NCBI GenBank assembly: GCA_017526985.1
Contig: JAFXQR010000033.1
Span: 1-64,000 of the forward strand
Reading direction: 5' to 3'
From: Lachnospiraceae bacterium
GTDB taxonomy: Bacteria; Bacillota; Clostridia; Lachnospirales; Lachnospiraceae
Length of the DNA: 64,000 nt
Of this stretch, positions 1 through 8,885 are shown one piece after another; position 1 is the first letter of the stretch, and each line of letters opens with the position of its first letter. Below the pieces are notes generated by a model. That model saw only the letters and a program-made list of their open reading frames with translations. It searched no databases and was not told the DNA's origin. A program made the translations under genes and the position numbers.

Positions 1-95
1 AATCTAAACTGAATAGGAAATTGGTTCAGAAGCTATCCGATATGTCAGAAGATGAGCAAGAACGAGCTTTGAAGATACTTGAACTGATGAATTAG
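1..95 (+). CDS. 3' end of an unidentified gene
   Basis: Only the last 30 codons are in the window (frame starting at base 3, stop TAG at 93-95). The tail is charged and helical, ending SEDEQERALKILELMN, a style seen at the C-terminus of small regulators, but the fragment is too short to assign. An intrinsic terminator follows at once. Confidence 0.5.
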   Translation, partial: SKLNRKLVQKLSDMSEDEQERALKILELMN

Positions 96-119
96 CATCC
101 GAAAGGGTGCTTTTTTATT
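95..119 (+). terminator. intrinsic terminator
   Basis: Six-base-pair stem (GCATCC/GGGTGC) with a GAAA loop followed by six T residues, directly after the stop codon of the partial gene. Confidence 0.75.
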
Positions 120-479
120 TTTAGATTTTTATAGTAGTATTTGATACTGTTTAGTTGAAATATTCAGACTTTGGTGGTAATATTATTTCTGTAGTAGTTT
201 ACCCAATAGAAAAGGCACCCGCTCTCCGACCAAAGATTACAGATGCCATTTCCGTTATTTAACTCAACGGTACTTGCGTACCAATTCGTTACAACCTTTA
301 CAGCCTTTATAATAATGCCTATGGTCTAAATTGTCAAGCGAAACTTATGTTGAAAATTATACAAAAATGCTCATAAATGAGCAGAATTATTAAATCTATC
401 ATTTCATTTTTCAAGGCATATCCGTAACGAATCCCCAAAACGCAGGAAATACCGTTGGTTCAAAGGTAGGTGATGTCTT

Positions 480-1868
480 ATGCCTATTGCAGACCAACAA
501 TACACAGCCTTACAGCAGTTGGATGGCGTGATTTCAGATATGGTATCCCATATATCTGATTTTACGAAGAATCCTGCTGACTTTACCCGTGACCGCAAAC
601 TTAATGCGTCCACGACTATTAAAGTTACCCTGAACATGGAAGGTCAGTCACTCAATACCGAGATGATACACGCATTTCCTGATATGGATGACCGTATGAC
701 TACTTCTGCTTATGAACAACAGAAAGCCAAACTCACGCCTGATATGTTTATGGCTCTGCTTAATGATTACAACAATACGCTGTATCGTCATAATCTCTAT
801 AATGGCAAATACGAACTCTTTGCCACAGATGGTTCGGATTTTAATATGCCGTATCAATCCAAATCCAAATACGCTATGAAAGCTCCTACAGGCAGACCGA
901 AAATAAATGGTGAGCCTTACAAGCCTTTCAGTCAGATGCACGGGAATATGCTCTTTAATATCACAGACAGGACCTATCAAGATATTGTGATACAGCCTAA
1001 ATCTTCTGCCGATGAGCGTGGTGCTGCTCTTGAAATGTTTGAGCGTCTGCACCCTAAACATCCGTACATCATTATGATGGACAGGGGATATGACGGCTTC
1101 AATATGATTGAGCATTGTAACCGCCTTAATGGTGATGGATACTATGTAATCCGTACCAAGGCAGGTGACGGTGGTATCAAAGAGATTGCAAATCTGCCTG
1201 ACAGGGAATGTGATGTAGAGATGGAGTTCAAGGTCACTACATCCAACAGATATTACATTCAGAACAAGGATACCGAAAACATCCATCTGATAAATGCTCC
1301 GAAGAATATCCATAAGAAGTATCTGTCTCCGAACACAAGGTATCAGCGTTGGGATTTCAAGCAATTTGAGAAGATAAAGTGTCGTGTGGTAAAGTTCCAG
1401 ATTAACGACCCCGAATCAGGTAAACAGGTATGGGAAGTGTTGATAACCAATCTGAATCGGTTTGAGTTCCCTGCAAAGAAGATGAAAGAACTGTATCACA
1501 TCAGATGGGATATAGAAACCTCTTTCCGTGAGCTGAAATACGCCCTCGGAGCAGTACAATTCCACAGTCGTAAAGACGATTTCGTAGAGATGGAACTTAT
1601 TGCACACCTTATCATGTTTAATGTGGTCAGCAGAACGATAAACGCTGTATCTGTACCACAGTCAGCACAAAAGAAGTATAAGTATGTACTGTCATTTAAG
1701 GATGCTGTAACCCTTGTGAGAAAGTATTTCAGATTACACGCTCACGAACCGCCTGACAGGATATATGCAGAACTGTTGGGATATACTCGTCCTGTTGTGA
1801 GTGGACGGGCTGATAAGCGTAATATGAAGCCTAAATCAGCAGTATGGTTCATGTATCGTGTCGCATAG
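480..1868 (+). CDS. IS4-family DDE transposase
   Basis: The 462-residue protein has the order of motifs of an IS4-type transposase: N-terminal DFTRDRKL segment, first catalytic Asp in FATDGSDFN, second in IIMMDRGYDG, and the Glu region YHIRWDIETSFRELKYALG, where the W-ETSFRELK sequence is the hallmark Y-R-E-K-type signature. It catalyses cut-and-paste transposition of its own element. An in-frame stop at 471 makes the ATG at 480 the first possible start. The length is normal for the family, with no frameshift, so it may be active. It is the only plus-strand gene in the first 6 kb and lacks the phage promoter motif seen elsewhere, as expected of a recent insertion. Confidence 0.93.
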   Translation: MPIADQQYTALQQLDGVISDMVSHISDFTKNPADFTRDRKLNASTTIKVTLNMEGQSLNTEMIHAFPDMDDRMTTSAYEQQKAKLTPDMFMALLNDYNNTLYRHNLYNGKYELFATDGSDFNMPYQSKSKYAMKAPTGRPKINGEPYKPFSQMHGNMLFNITDRTYQDIVIQPKSSADERGAALEMFERLHPKHPYIIMMDRGYDGFNMIEHCNRLNGDGYYVIRTKAGDGGIKEIANLPDRECDVEMEFKVTTSNRYYIQNKDTENIHLINAPKNIHKKYLSPNTRYQRWDFKQFEKIKCRVVKFQINDPESGKQVWEVLITNLNRFEFPAKKMKELYHIRWDIETSFRELKYALGAVQFHSRKDDFVEMELIAHLIMFNVVSRTINAVSVPQSAQKKYKYVLSFKDAVTLVRKYFRLHAHEPPDRIYAELLGYTRPVVSGRADKRNMKPKSAVWFMYRVA

Positions 1869-1950
1869 AAAGACACAACTGAATATCTCTATTTGAGGTT
1901 GGCTGAATGAATCCAACCATATCGTCATGCTCTAATACAGTAAAATAAAA

Positions 1951-1990
1951 AGACCTACCGAACAGATTTCTCTGCCGATAGGTCTTTGTT
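1951..1990 (+). terminator. terminator at the right side of the IS
   Basis: Near-perfect inverted repeat AGACCTACCG / CGATAGGTCT separated by 15 bases and followed by a T-rich stretch. A-rich bases on the left could make it work in both directions. Confidence 0.6.
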
Positions 1991-2179
1991 TGTTTTCTAC
2001 TGCCTTAACTGAATAGACTTTTCGGATTTCAATGCTAATTATGCGGCTTTAGAGATTGAAAATTTCTTATCTAATTAGCATTGGGTAGCACCCTGGGCTC
2101 TGTTTTGTATAACATTTTTGACCTATCATCTTCATCCACCTTTGATATGCTGTAATAACCGGATGGAAACAGAATCATA

Positions 2180-2968
2180 TTAAACAGTTTTATACTCGTC
2201 TTTTCTTCCCAGTAACTGGCTCCATCTGGCAGATATCAGTCGTGCATATAGCACTCCGGGCAGGCCATAACACCCCAAAGAATAAGCATCATTCATTTCC
2301 ACAAGCAATGTTCTGCCCTCCCGGGTGACACAAATATCCATACTGCAGGCGGCCGGCCGTTCCTCCCATTCTACAAAGGCCTCCATCATACGTTGGAGTA
2401 CGCTGCTGTCATAATGGTATAGAAATCCATCATAATCCGGCTTAACCAGGCTGCCATATGGCCTGACATCAACGATCCGGTCATATGTAATGAAGCATCT
2501 CCACTCCGCAACAATGTCAATTGGCTCGCTGACGATCACCTCATAATTTTCATAGCAGCTTCCGCAGCCGATCAGATCCGAGATATTCCGGATGATCTTA
2601 CCGGTAAAGGCCTTATCCCTTGTCGGCTTCACGAAATATCCTGCAGACCATTTGGATTCATCTGCCGAGATACTGTTGATCGTGTCCTTCCATACCTTTC
2701 TGCCCAGAAATGTCCGGAGCTGGTCCGGATAATCCGGGATCTTCGGCTCCACGCCAAACTTATAGAATACGGATGAGCATTGATCAATATAATCCAGCAC
2801 AATATCGTCCCGCTCAACCGCCTCATAAATGTCCTTGATCTCGTGATACGGAACGATCTCCTCTCCGAACTCCCGAAAGCCATACATGGCCTGTGCAAAG
2901 TTCGGATTATGCGGGATCTCCATCTTCATGCTGTTGTCGTATCTTGTTTTTAACCATACTTTTCCCAT
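2180..2968 (-). CDS. ATP-grasp protein, R2K family (DUF4343-like)
   Basis: The 262-residue protein resembles phage ATP-grasp enzymes of the R2K clade. Visible are the Lys-containing strand YFVKPTRDKAFTG (K114), EWRCFI with its conserved Arg (about 157), and the metal-binding end SMDICVTREG...LLVEMNDAYSLGCYGL. This clade, related to CDC123, is predicted from sequence to catalyse ATP-dependent ligation of an amino group to a carboxylate, perhaps modifying a protein; no substrate is known. It lies 16 bp downstream of the CCA-adding enzyme gene on the same strand, so the two are probably co-transcribed, which hints at but does not prove a link to translation or RNA. Confidence 0.7.
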   Translation of the reverse strand: MGKVWLKTRYDNSMKMEIPHNPNFAQAMYGFREFGEEIVPYHEIKDIYEAVERDDIVLDYIDQCSSVFYKFGVEPKIPDYPDQLRTFLGRKVWKDTINSISADESKWSAGYFVKPTRDKAFTGKIIRNISDLIGCGSCYENYEVIVSEPIDIVAEWRCFITYDRIVDVRPYGSLVKPDYDGFLYHYDSSVLQRMMEAFVEWEERPAACSMDICVTREGRTLLVEMNDAYSLGCYGLPGVLYARLISARWSQLLGRKDEYKTV

Positions 2969-2984
2969 AACAATTCCTTGCTAC

Positions 2985-4427
2985 TCACTCCAAATCTTCT
3001 TCCTTTTCTTTTTCCTGCATATTTTCCAGGATCTCCAGTAAGGATCCCCGATCATTCAGTTTTGGATTTTCCAGACATTTCTGATACAGTTCTGAGAGTA
3101 CCGTGCCGATCTCTTTACCCTCAAATCCGTGTTCCCGGACATCATTGCCGTTGACTGTCATTTGATTCATTGTAATCGCTGTACCGTTTTCCACAAACTC
3201 TTTGCACAGTTTGCAAAAATCCACATAGAAAGAACCGTTTTCCTGTTTTGCCCTCATCTGTCTTGAACTTGGATAAAGTGTTGCACAGCTTATGCTTACT
3301 CCAAGTGATAGCAGATCCCTCAAAAAGGAATCTCCAAATTTTGCTGTATGTTCTGCTGCGAATCTACGAATGTTTGCAGCTATCTGATTAGGAGTTCCTT
3401 TGCCTCTTACTTCCAAAAGCGCTTCCGGATCGCTGTATTGGATCAATTCTAGTGTGTATTTCAGGTCATCGTTGGAAAATTTCAGCCGTTTTAATAGATT
3501 TTCGGCAATTTCTGTAGATTTTGCCGCAAATCCGGGAAATTTTGTAACCCCGTCACAATCTTTTGTTATAACGCCTGGTTTACCAAGGTTATAACACAGA
3601 GCGGCAAAGAATACACATTTTTCATTACCAAACACTTTTTCATACTTTAATGATTTCAAAGTATCTACGGTCTCATGAAACAGACTGGGTTTCATCAGCA
3701 TTTCATCCGGATTAAAATTATTGATCACTCCGGCCAAATCGGCGACCTCTGGCAGAATCTGATCCATTAACCCGGAATCATATAGCAGATTCATACCTTG
3801 TTTTGGATGACTGGAAAGCAAAGTCTTTTCCAGTTCTGCGCAGATCCTCTCTGCAGAAACATTTCGGATTAGGTCTGATGTATCCTGGATTGCCCTCCAG
3901 GTCTTCTCTTCGATCTTAAAATCAAATTTCGCTGCAAACCGGATTGCACGCATCATACGCAGTGCATCTTCGGAGAAGCGCTCTTTCGGATCACCGACGC
4001 AGCGGATAAGGCCGTCATGTAAGTCCGCCTGTCCATCATAAGGGTCAATGATTCTGTCTGGCTTGGTCGGATCCAGAGCCATTGCGTTAATGGTAAAGTC
4101 CCGGCGCTTCAGGTCTTCTTCGATCGTTTTCGCAAAGGTAACCGCATCCGGGTGTCTGCCATCCGAATAGGTACTCTCCGAACGGAAAGTCGTGAGCTCA
4201 TAGCCATCCACAGTCACCGTGCCATACTGGATCCCACTGGGTACAAAATGCCGGTCAGAAAAGATCTTCTGAAGAATATCGGTATCTGCAGAGGACGCGA
4301 TATCCCAGTCGTGCGGTTTCTCCCCCAGGACGAAATCCCGGACAGCACCGCCGACGATATAGGCTTCAAACCCGGCGTTATGTAATTCTTTTATCAGATC
4401 AGTTACTCTTTTTGGTATCTGCACCAT
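2985..4427 (-). CDS. cca: CCA-adding enzyme (tRNA nucleotidyltransferase)
   Basis: A 480-residue class II nucleotidyltransferase of the poly(A) polymerase/CCA family, which adds CCA to tRNA 3' ends. Visible motifs are YIVGGAVRDFVLG (residues 24-35), the metal-binding HDWD (39-42), RRDFTINAMAL and the tRNA-binding RMMRAIRFAAKF. The C-terminal HD-type region is degenerate: where bacterial homologues read LLHDIGKP, this one reads CYNLGKP, so the HD phosphohydrolase activity is probably lost. None of the confidently assigned tRNA genes here encodes a CCA end, so this enzyme, or the host's, is needed to make them usable. Start ATG at 4427 has a modest upstream GTGGTG ribosome-binding site. Confidence 0.93.
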   Translation of the reverse strand: MVQIPKRVTDLIKELHNAGFEAYIVGGAVRDFVLGEKPHDWDIASSADTDILQKIFSDRHFVPSGIQYGTVTVDGYELTTFRSESTYSDGRHPDAVTFAKTIEEDLKRRDFTINAMALDPTKPDRIIDPYDGQADLHDGLIRCVGDPKERFSEDALRMMRAIRFAAKFDFKIEEKTWRAIQDTSDLIRNVSAERICAELEKTLLSSHPKQGMNLLYDSGLMDQILPEVADLAGVINNFNPDEMLMKPSLFHETVDTLKSLKYEKVFGNEKCVFFAALCYNLGKPGVITKDCDGVTKFPGFAAKSTEIAENLLKRLKFSNDDLKYTLELIQYSDPEALLEVRGKGTPNQIAANIRRFAAEHTAKFGDSFLRDLLSLGVSISCATLYPSSRQMRAKQENGSFYVDFCKLCKEFVENGTAITMNQMTVNGNDVREHGFEGKEIGTVLSELYQKCLENPKLNDRGSLLEILENMQEKEKEEDLE

Positions 4428-4514
4428 TTTGTATCACCACTTCTTTCTTGTTCACAGTTATGCAGTGTCCTTTGAAGAAAGCAGCTCTGCTGCGCCCCGC
4501 AAGGAGGAAAGCCG

Positions 4515-4766
4515 CTATGCAGCGTCTTTCAAAGAGGACAACAGCTTTTTGCGGTTGTATTCATCCAGCCAGACATCCTTATCGATCGAAATAGCAAGCG
4601 TGATCACAAAGAAGATTGTGATGCACAGCGCAAGATGCTGTGAATAATGCTTTGTTACAACCATGATTGCAAAGCTGACCAGGCCGACGATCGCTGCCAC
4701 TACAGATGCAATATTGGTGATGTCACGGATCTTTTCTGCTCTTTTTGCTTCTCTTTCCGTTGCCAT
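4515..4766 (-). CDS. small two-helix membrane protein
   Basis: An 83-residue protein with a charged N-terminus (MATEREAKRAEKIRD) and two hydrophobic segments: one around IASVVAAIVGLVSFAIMVV and a second around LALCITIFFVITLAIS. An in-frame ATG lies five codons upstream, but a strong Shine-Dalgarno GGAGGGG sits between the two, six bases from the ATG at 4766, which fixes the start. The phage promoter motif lies 35 bp upstream. No function is recognised; a small inner-membrane protein is all that can be said. Confidence 0.65.
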   Translation of the reverse strand: MATEREAKRAEKIRDITNIASVVAAIVGLVSFAIMVVTKHYSQHLALCITIFFVITLAISIDKDVWLDEYNRKKLLSSLKDAA

Positions 4767-4800
4767 ATCTTTCCCCTCCATTGATTTTTCATTGTCCTAA

Positions 4801-4823
4801 CATATATGAAAAAATATTTCTAA
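4801..4823 (-). promoter_or_regulatory. phage promoter motif
   Basis: Minus-strand copy of the repeated motif (AAATATTTTTTCATATA form), 35 bp upstream of the small membrane protein gene it faces. Confidence 0.7.
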
Positions 4824-4945
4824 CTCTGCGTCTGGGAAATAGATATGGTAAAATCTTTCTGTATCACCTTCTCTACAATGCTATTGCGATATCTGTTCCA
4901 CAAATGTTGCATGTCATAAATTATACTTCCTTGTCCTTATATGAG

Positions 4946-5536
4946 TTAAATCTCTGTTAAGGCATTCTTTAACTGTTCATCTGTATAAATATAATCCTCG
5001 AATCCATTGATAAACTCCAATTCTGATGTTCGATAGAAGCAATTAGATAATTGTTCTATATTATGCTGATAGTTGGTAAAAATCAATATTTCGGAACGCT
5101 TCTTAATCTTACTGATAATATCGTTTTTAGGCAATACAATACCTGACTTAGCCTGTAAAGCAAGTGTATCCATTTGCTGTGCTATCAGAAGAAATAAGTC
5201 CTCGGTAAAATATAAAAAGTCTTCTTTTGTTAATGCATCGATGGATTTTTGGGCATTGTTATACATTGTTGAAAAACATTTTTCTTTATATGCTGATGTA
5301 AACAAAGACCTACCTTGATATAGCGGGGTTTTGATCAATACTTTATACTTTTCTCTGACTTCTTCCAAATTTCGTTCTCTGGAAAGCTGATATTTTAAGT
5401 CATTGATAATATCACATATCTTTGCAAATTCAGTTATATCAAAATTGATCTTTGATATTTCTAACCCATTATAATAAAAATTACTTTCTACATTCTTTAA
5501 TGCAGATGAAGCCCCTGGAATTATCATGCTGGACAT
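4946..5536 (-). CDS. hypothetical protein
   Basis: A 196-residue soluble, mostly helical protein that matches no family I recognise. It starts MSSMIIPGASSALKNVE and has a hydrophilic middle with aromatic-rich helices. It is nine bases downstream of an 87-residue gene and shares its promoter. The order (small acidic gene first, larger gene second) is compatible with a toxin-antitoxin pair, but no toxin motif is visible. Confidence 0.7.
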   Translation of the reverse strand: MSSMIIPGASSALKNVESNFYYNGLEISKINFDITEFAKICDIINDLKYQLSRERNLEEVREKYKVLIKTPLYQGRSLFTSAYKEKCFSTMYNNAQKSIDALTKEDFLYFTEDLFLLIAQQMDTLALQAKSGIVLPKNDIISKIKKRSEILIFTNYQHNIEQLSNCFYRTSELEFINGFEDYIYTDEQLKNALTEI

Positions 5537-5545
5537 CCTTTTTTT

Positions 5546-5809
5546 TCAAATACTATCTTCTATCTCTTCTCTCATTGCTTTTTCCACGATTTTAGACAAT
5601 TCTTCTTCCGAATACTTCTTTTTGGTTTTTTCAAAAGAAAACTGCTGAAAATCTTTTCGATTTTGACATACCTGAGACCGGATTGCATTCATGATATAAA
5701 CCTCAATAAAGTCATGGTTATCCGTCAGGATGAAATGATCCTTTGCTTCTTGGAACAATACATCATCAATCGTGATTGTTGCATCAATTCTATTTACATA
5801 TACCGTCAT
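5546..5809 (-). CDS. hypothetical protein, antitoxin-like arrangement
   Basis: An 87-residue protein: an N-terminal beta strand followed by helices (VYVNRIDATITIDDVLF, then FIEVYIMNAIRSQ), loosely like the ribbon-helix-helix layout of RelB/DinJ-type antitoxins, and a charged C-terminal tail (EEELSKIVEKAMREEIE). The resemblance is weak. It is the first gene of a two-gene unit led by a phage promoter motif. Confidence 0.65.
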   Translation of the reverse strand: MTVYVNRIDATITIDDVLFQEAKDHFILTDNHDFIEVYIMNAIRSQVCQNRKDFQQFSFEKTKKKYSEEELSKIVEKAMREEIEDSI

Positions 5810-5830
5810 AACTTATACCTCCTCTTACTA

Positions 5831-5854
5831 TTATATGAAAAATAGCATCTAACC
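5831..5854 (-). promoter_or_regulatory. phage promoter motif
   Basis: Minus-strand motif copy about 25 bp upstream of the 5546-5809 gene. The TTTTTCATATAA core is intact and the upstream half is degenerate. Confidence 0.65.
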
Positions 5855-5992
5855 GGATTATACCACAAATTAGAAGCCGTCAAAACCCACCAAAACCGGC
5901 TATTAAAAATCCCCGAAAACCTTATTTTATGAGGATTCGGGGAAAATTAGATAAGCATTTTTCTTTAAACTTTATGTCCATAAAAACGCTTT

Positions 5993-6013
5993 TTGAAAAT
6001 TTTTTTCATATAT
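5993..6013 (+). promoter_or_regulatory. phage promoter motif (plus strand)
   Basis: TTGAAAATTTTTTTCATATA, the motif in plus orientation, upstream of the plus-strand gene at 6060. Orientation follows the gene, as with every other copy. Confidence 0.65.
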
Positions 6014-6059
6014 CTGCAAGAAGTGTAAACAATGAAAAATAAAAAAAAGGAGAAAGATT

Positions 6060-6545
6060 ATGAGTAAAGCGCAATATGATAAAATCATGCTCCCGAAACT
6101 GCCGGAAAAGTTCCGAGACGCACTTCATGGTGAAGTTGAATATGGCGGAATGGAAAACGAAAAAGAAGGAAAATATCTTCTTGCTCCGCTCGAAGATCGA
6201 TCCTTCCTTTTTGATCTTACTGTTGAAGATCCATTCCAATACGACAGTATGGATGGGGCGGAAGAATTTGCGGAATACGGGGATGATTATCAGTTGGTCT
6301 TCTTTGCAGAATATTACCCGTATACGGAAGAGGTTGCCATGCGGGTAGGTATCGATGCAGCAAGTAATGAGCTTCATGATAAGCTCGAAGCGATCCTGTA
6401 CGGAGAGGGAAGTCGGGTAAAAGACGGTTACATCCAGTTGAACGATGTGGAAAAAGATACTCTCCGGACCGCATTTAAAGACTATGCTGCAGATGAGATC
6501 GAGGAGTTCTTCCGGGTCGAAGAAGGCGGAATAGATAAAGAATGA
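6060..6545 (+). CDS. hypothetical acidic protein
   Basis: A 161-residue acidic protein starting MSKAQYDKIMLPKLPEKF, preceded by an AAGGAGAAAG ribosome-binding site and a plus-strand phage promoter motif, and followed by a strong terminator, so it is a single-gene transcription unit. No known domain is recognised. Confidence 0.75.
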   Translation: MSKAQYDKIMLPKLPEKFRDALHGEVEYGGMENEKEGKYLLAPLEDRSFLFDLTVEDPFQYDSMDGAEEFAEYGDDYQLVFFAEYYPYTEEVAMRVGIDAASNELHDKLEAILYGEGSRVKDGYIQLNDVEKDTLRTAFKDYAADEIEEFFRVEEGGIDKE

Positions 6546-6550
6546 TCAAA

Positions 6551-6590
6551 GAAAAGGGCTGCAACAGCAGCCCTCTCTTTTTGCTCTTTT
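6551..6590 (+). terminator. intrinsic terminator
   Basis: AGGGCTGC / GCAGCCCT stem with an AACA loop and T-rich tail, just after the 6060-6545 gene. Confidence 0.8.
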
Positions 6591-6662
6591 TAGATATCAT
6601 CTCTGTCTGTTTTTTTTTCGCCCGGCGGCAATACCTTTGTCATATGCGCACGGTATTTCTGT

Positions 6663-7586
6663 TCATCTATAATCCTTTTCCTCCTCTACCTCCTGATCAA
6701 TACCAATGGTCTCCGCAGCCGTTTCAGCCTTTGTATGGCCGACAACGGATAAAAGCGATTGTTCTGTAACACACCGGCAGAGATCATGCTTCGTATGCCA
6801 TGGTTTCGGATCCAGCGTCTCTCCATAAAACACAATACCTGCGGGATTATCCTTTGTGATAGCGTAGGGCTCTTTTTCGACCGCTGTGATCAATACCCGC
6901 TCTTTTTCCCAGTCATCAAGGATATCCCGATGGATCACAATATCTCCAACATGGATATCGTGAAGGTTTGGTTTCGGGGCCCTTAATTCATTTAAGATCT
7001 CCTGTCGGTTTTGCTCGATTTCCCGTACCTCCCCCATCAGCCTATCCATATCGAGATCTTCGCTCACAATACCCTCTCCATAAGGCCAAAACCCCTGGTT
7101 TGGATCCTCCATAGAGAATTCGCAGTCATTGTAGCAAAGATCCGTATCGTGCGTGATCTTGATCGGATAGATCAGATTTGCATTGTTATGATTCTGTGCC
7201 ATGGTGTAGATTTTAAGCCTTTTTGTCAAAAGCGCTTCCATTTTTTCAATGGTATCTGCCTTTCCATCCAGATATAATTCTCTTGCTTTCTGGATGCCGG
7301 TGCCGGACATCACATAACGATACCTTTCAGCCAGATCAGACATCTGCTCTTTTGAGGTGCAGCAGAGGTTCAGAAAGGAATACAGCTGCTCTACACCAAC
7401 TGTCCGGTTATTCACCACAACAGATCCGTATCCGTCGTATTCCCCACGAATCCCGTGCTCTACGGTATCTACACCAAAGAATTTACCAGCGGTTTTGATA
7501 TACTCCTGCGGGATCAACAGTGTCACCGTGTCTTTTTCTGCAATATTCTGTTTTCCGTTTGCATCGATCCAGCTAAACTGCCCCAT
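6663..7586 (-). CDS. hypothetical protein
   Basis: A 307-residue soluble protein starting MGQFSWIDANGKQNIAEKD. The frame is open further upstream, but AAAGGAGGG lies seven bases before the ATG at 7586, which decides the start. The C-terminal part contains a short beta-rich segment (DIHVGDIVIHRDILDDW) like SH3-type barrels. No family recognised. A degenerate phage promoter motif lies just upstream. Confidence 0.72.
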   Translation of the reverse strand: MGQFSWIDANGKQNIAEKDTVTLLIPQEYIKTAGKFFGVDTVEHGIRGEYDGYGSVVVNNRTVGVEQLYSFLNLCCTSKEQMSDLAERYRYVMSGTGIQKARELYLDGKADTIEKMEALLTKRLKIYTMAQNHNNANLIYPIKITHDTDLCYNDCEFSMEDPNQGFWPYGEGIVSEDLDMDRLMGEVREIEQNRQEILNELRAPKPNLHDIHVGDIVIHRDILDDWEKERVLITAVEKEPYAITKDNPAGIVFYGETLDPKPWHTKHDLCRCVTEQSLLSVVGHTKAETAAETIGIDQEVEEEKDYR

Positions 7587-7614
7587 CTCAAACCCTCCTT
7601 TTAGGATTTTCATA

Positions 7615-7638
7615 TTTATATGAAAAATGGAAAAAGAA
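7615..7638 (-). promoter_or_regulatory. phage promoter motif (degenerate)
   Basis: TTTTTCATATAAA core on the minus strand about 29 bp upstream of the ATG at 7586; the usual AAATATTA half is replaced by other A/T-rich sequence. Confidence 0.5.
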
Positions 7639-7665
7639 AACCCGCAAATTCCTTTGCCGGTTTCC
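7634..7665 (-). terminator. intrinsic terminator
   Basis: Minus-strand stem ACCGGCAAA / TTTGCGGGT followed by a T-rich run, ending the transcript of the 7680-8854 genes. It overlaps the next promoter motif. Confidence 0.7.
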
Positions 7666-7679
7666 ATACTTCTCTCGTA

Positions 7680-8111
7680 TTATTTCTCTGTCTGTTTGAT
7701 CAGTTTTCGCAGTTTTTCAATCTTTGTGCGTAAAGTTTCTCTGCGGACCGCTGTTTCTTCCGCATTGTTATCCATATAGTCCCAGTATACCCAGTCATTG
7801 AGATTACTTTCGATGTCAAAGATCAGCTCTTTCGCCATCCGGTTCTTTTCTCTGTTCCCCAGATAATTTTCAGGTGTCAGATCCAAAATCTTCCGCTTAT
7901 CTTCGTGGCAGACAACAAGTACCGACTCTTGCGATAAAAACAGTTCATACTCGCTGCCCTCTGTGTCAAAAAGGCACCCGCCAAAGCCGGTCTCATAAAG
8001 TGAGATCAGACAGTCCAGAAGATCCATCGGAACATCGGTCAGATAAGACGGTGTGCAGGAAAAATCCCGATATGTAAATGTTGCCCAACCGTGTTTTGGT
8101 ACTTCCAGCAT
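7680..8111 (-). CDS. hypothetical protein
   Basis: A 143-residue protein starting MLEVPKHGWATFTYRDFS, placed at the ATG at 8111 because a strong GAGGAGG site lies just upstream of it rather than of the earlier in-frame ATG. It ends in a charged helix (LRTKIEKLRKLIKQTEK). Third gene of a three-gene unit led by the promoter motif at 8886. Function unknown. Confidence 0.7.
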   Translation of the reverse strand: MLEVPKHGWATFTYRDFSCTPSYLTDVPMDLLDCLISLYETGFGGCLFDTEGSEYELFLSQESVLVVCHEDKRKILDLTPENYLGNREKNRMAKELIFDIESNLNDWVYWDYMDNNAEETAVRRETLRTKIEKLRKLIKQTEK

Positions 8112-8129
8112 ATATTTCCTCCTCAAAAC

Positions 8130-8579
8130 TTACTGACCTGTTGTGATACGAACGACCTTACGATCGTCATCAATATAGATCGTAACATAATCTGTATTCC
8201 GCAAATAGTCTTCCCAGCTTACAATATTATCCGCTTTTACACCATTTAAAACCCTCTCGTATTCCTTTGGTGCTGTACTGAGTTTTTCTAATTCATTTGC
8301 CTTGTGCCGTGCAATGAGATTTCTCTGTCGCACATCTTCTTCATAAGCAGCCTTTTCACGCAAGTCTGTAAAACAATCATTTATACAGAAAAGTGTACCA
8401 TAAAAGACAACTCCACCAATGAGCAAGACTATCGCTACAGAGATACCTTGCTTAAAATCCTCATTTGAGCCTGGTTTTACTCTTACAGAAGTAATTTCCA
8501 TGATAATGACAGAAATTATCACTATAATGAGTAGACCGCTACCAACCATTATCAGCTTTTCGCAATCCAGAATATTCAT
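8130..8579 (-). CDS. membrane protein, two helices
   Basis: A 149-residue protein with two transmembrane segments, around LIMVGSGLLIIVIISVIIM and VAIVLLIGGVVFYGTLF, then a charged coiled segment. The start codon overlaps the previous stop (TAATG), so it is translationally coupled to the small cysteine-rich protein before it. No family recognised. Confidence 0.7.
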   Translation of the reverse strand: MNILDCEKLIMVGSGLLIIVIISVIIMEITSVRVKPGSNEDFKQGISVAIVLLIGGVVFYGTLFCINDCFTDLREKAAYEEDVRQRNLIARHKANELEKLSTAPKEYERVLNGVKADNIVSWEDYLRNTDYVTIYIDDDRKVVRITTGQ

Positions 8580-8854
8580 TACTTATCACCTCCGATGTGT
8601 GCTGCGTATTCTTCCAAGTAGCGTTCCTGTTCGATCTTCGTCATCTTTGCAAACGCCTCCTCAAAGGTCTTGTACAGTCCGCAGGAACTCTCTCCAAAGT
8701 GAATGTATCCGTGTCCGTTGTAGCGCTTCTCTTTTCTGGGGGCCGGATAAACCATATTTCCGCTCATCCCGCAGATCCCGAAGTGGTTTCCGTGGTAATC
8801 TACCTTATCCGGATCATGATCTTTAAATCTGGGGCATTCTGAACATTTGATCAT
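8579..8854 (-). CDS. small cysteine-rich protein
   Basis: A 91-residue protein with an N-terminal CSEC pair and later FGICGMSG and ESSCGLY, a spacing compatible with one zinc site. First gene of a three-gene unit behind a well-conserved phage promoter motif. No family assigned. Confidence 0.68.
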   Translation of the reverse strand: MIKCSECPRFKDHDPDKVDYHGNHFGICGMSGNMVYPAPRKEKRYNGHGYIHFGESSCGLYKTFEEAFAKMTKIEQERYLEEYAAHIGGDK

Positions 8855-8885
8855 ACTGTAATCTCCTCCCGATTTTTGCGGTCAT

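Larger units (their letters stand above)
121..2006 (+). mobile_element. IS4-family insertion sequence (approximate limits)
   Basis: A DDE transposase gene with non-coding flanks. Terminal inverted repeats could not be recognised, so the limits are approximate. A 10-base direct repeat AACTGAATAG occurs at 7-16 and 2007-2016 and could be a target duplication, but the left copy lies inside the upstream reading frame. An 11-bp inverted repeat (CAATGCTAATT) lies at about 2030-2076. Confidence 0.4.
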
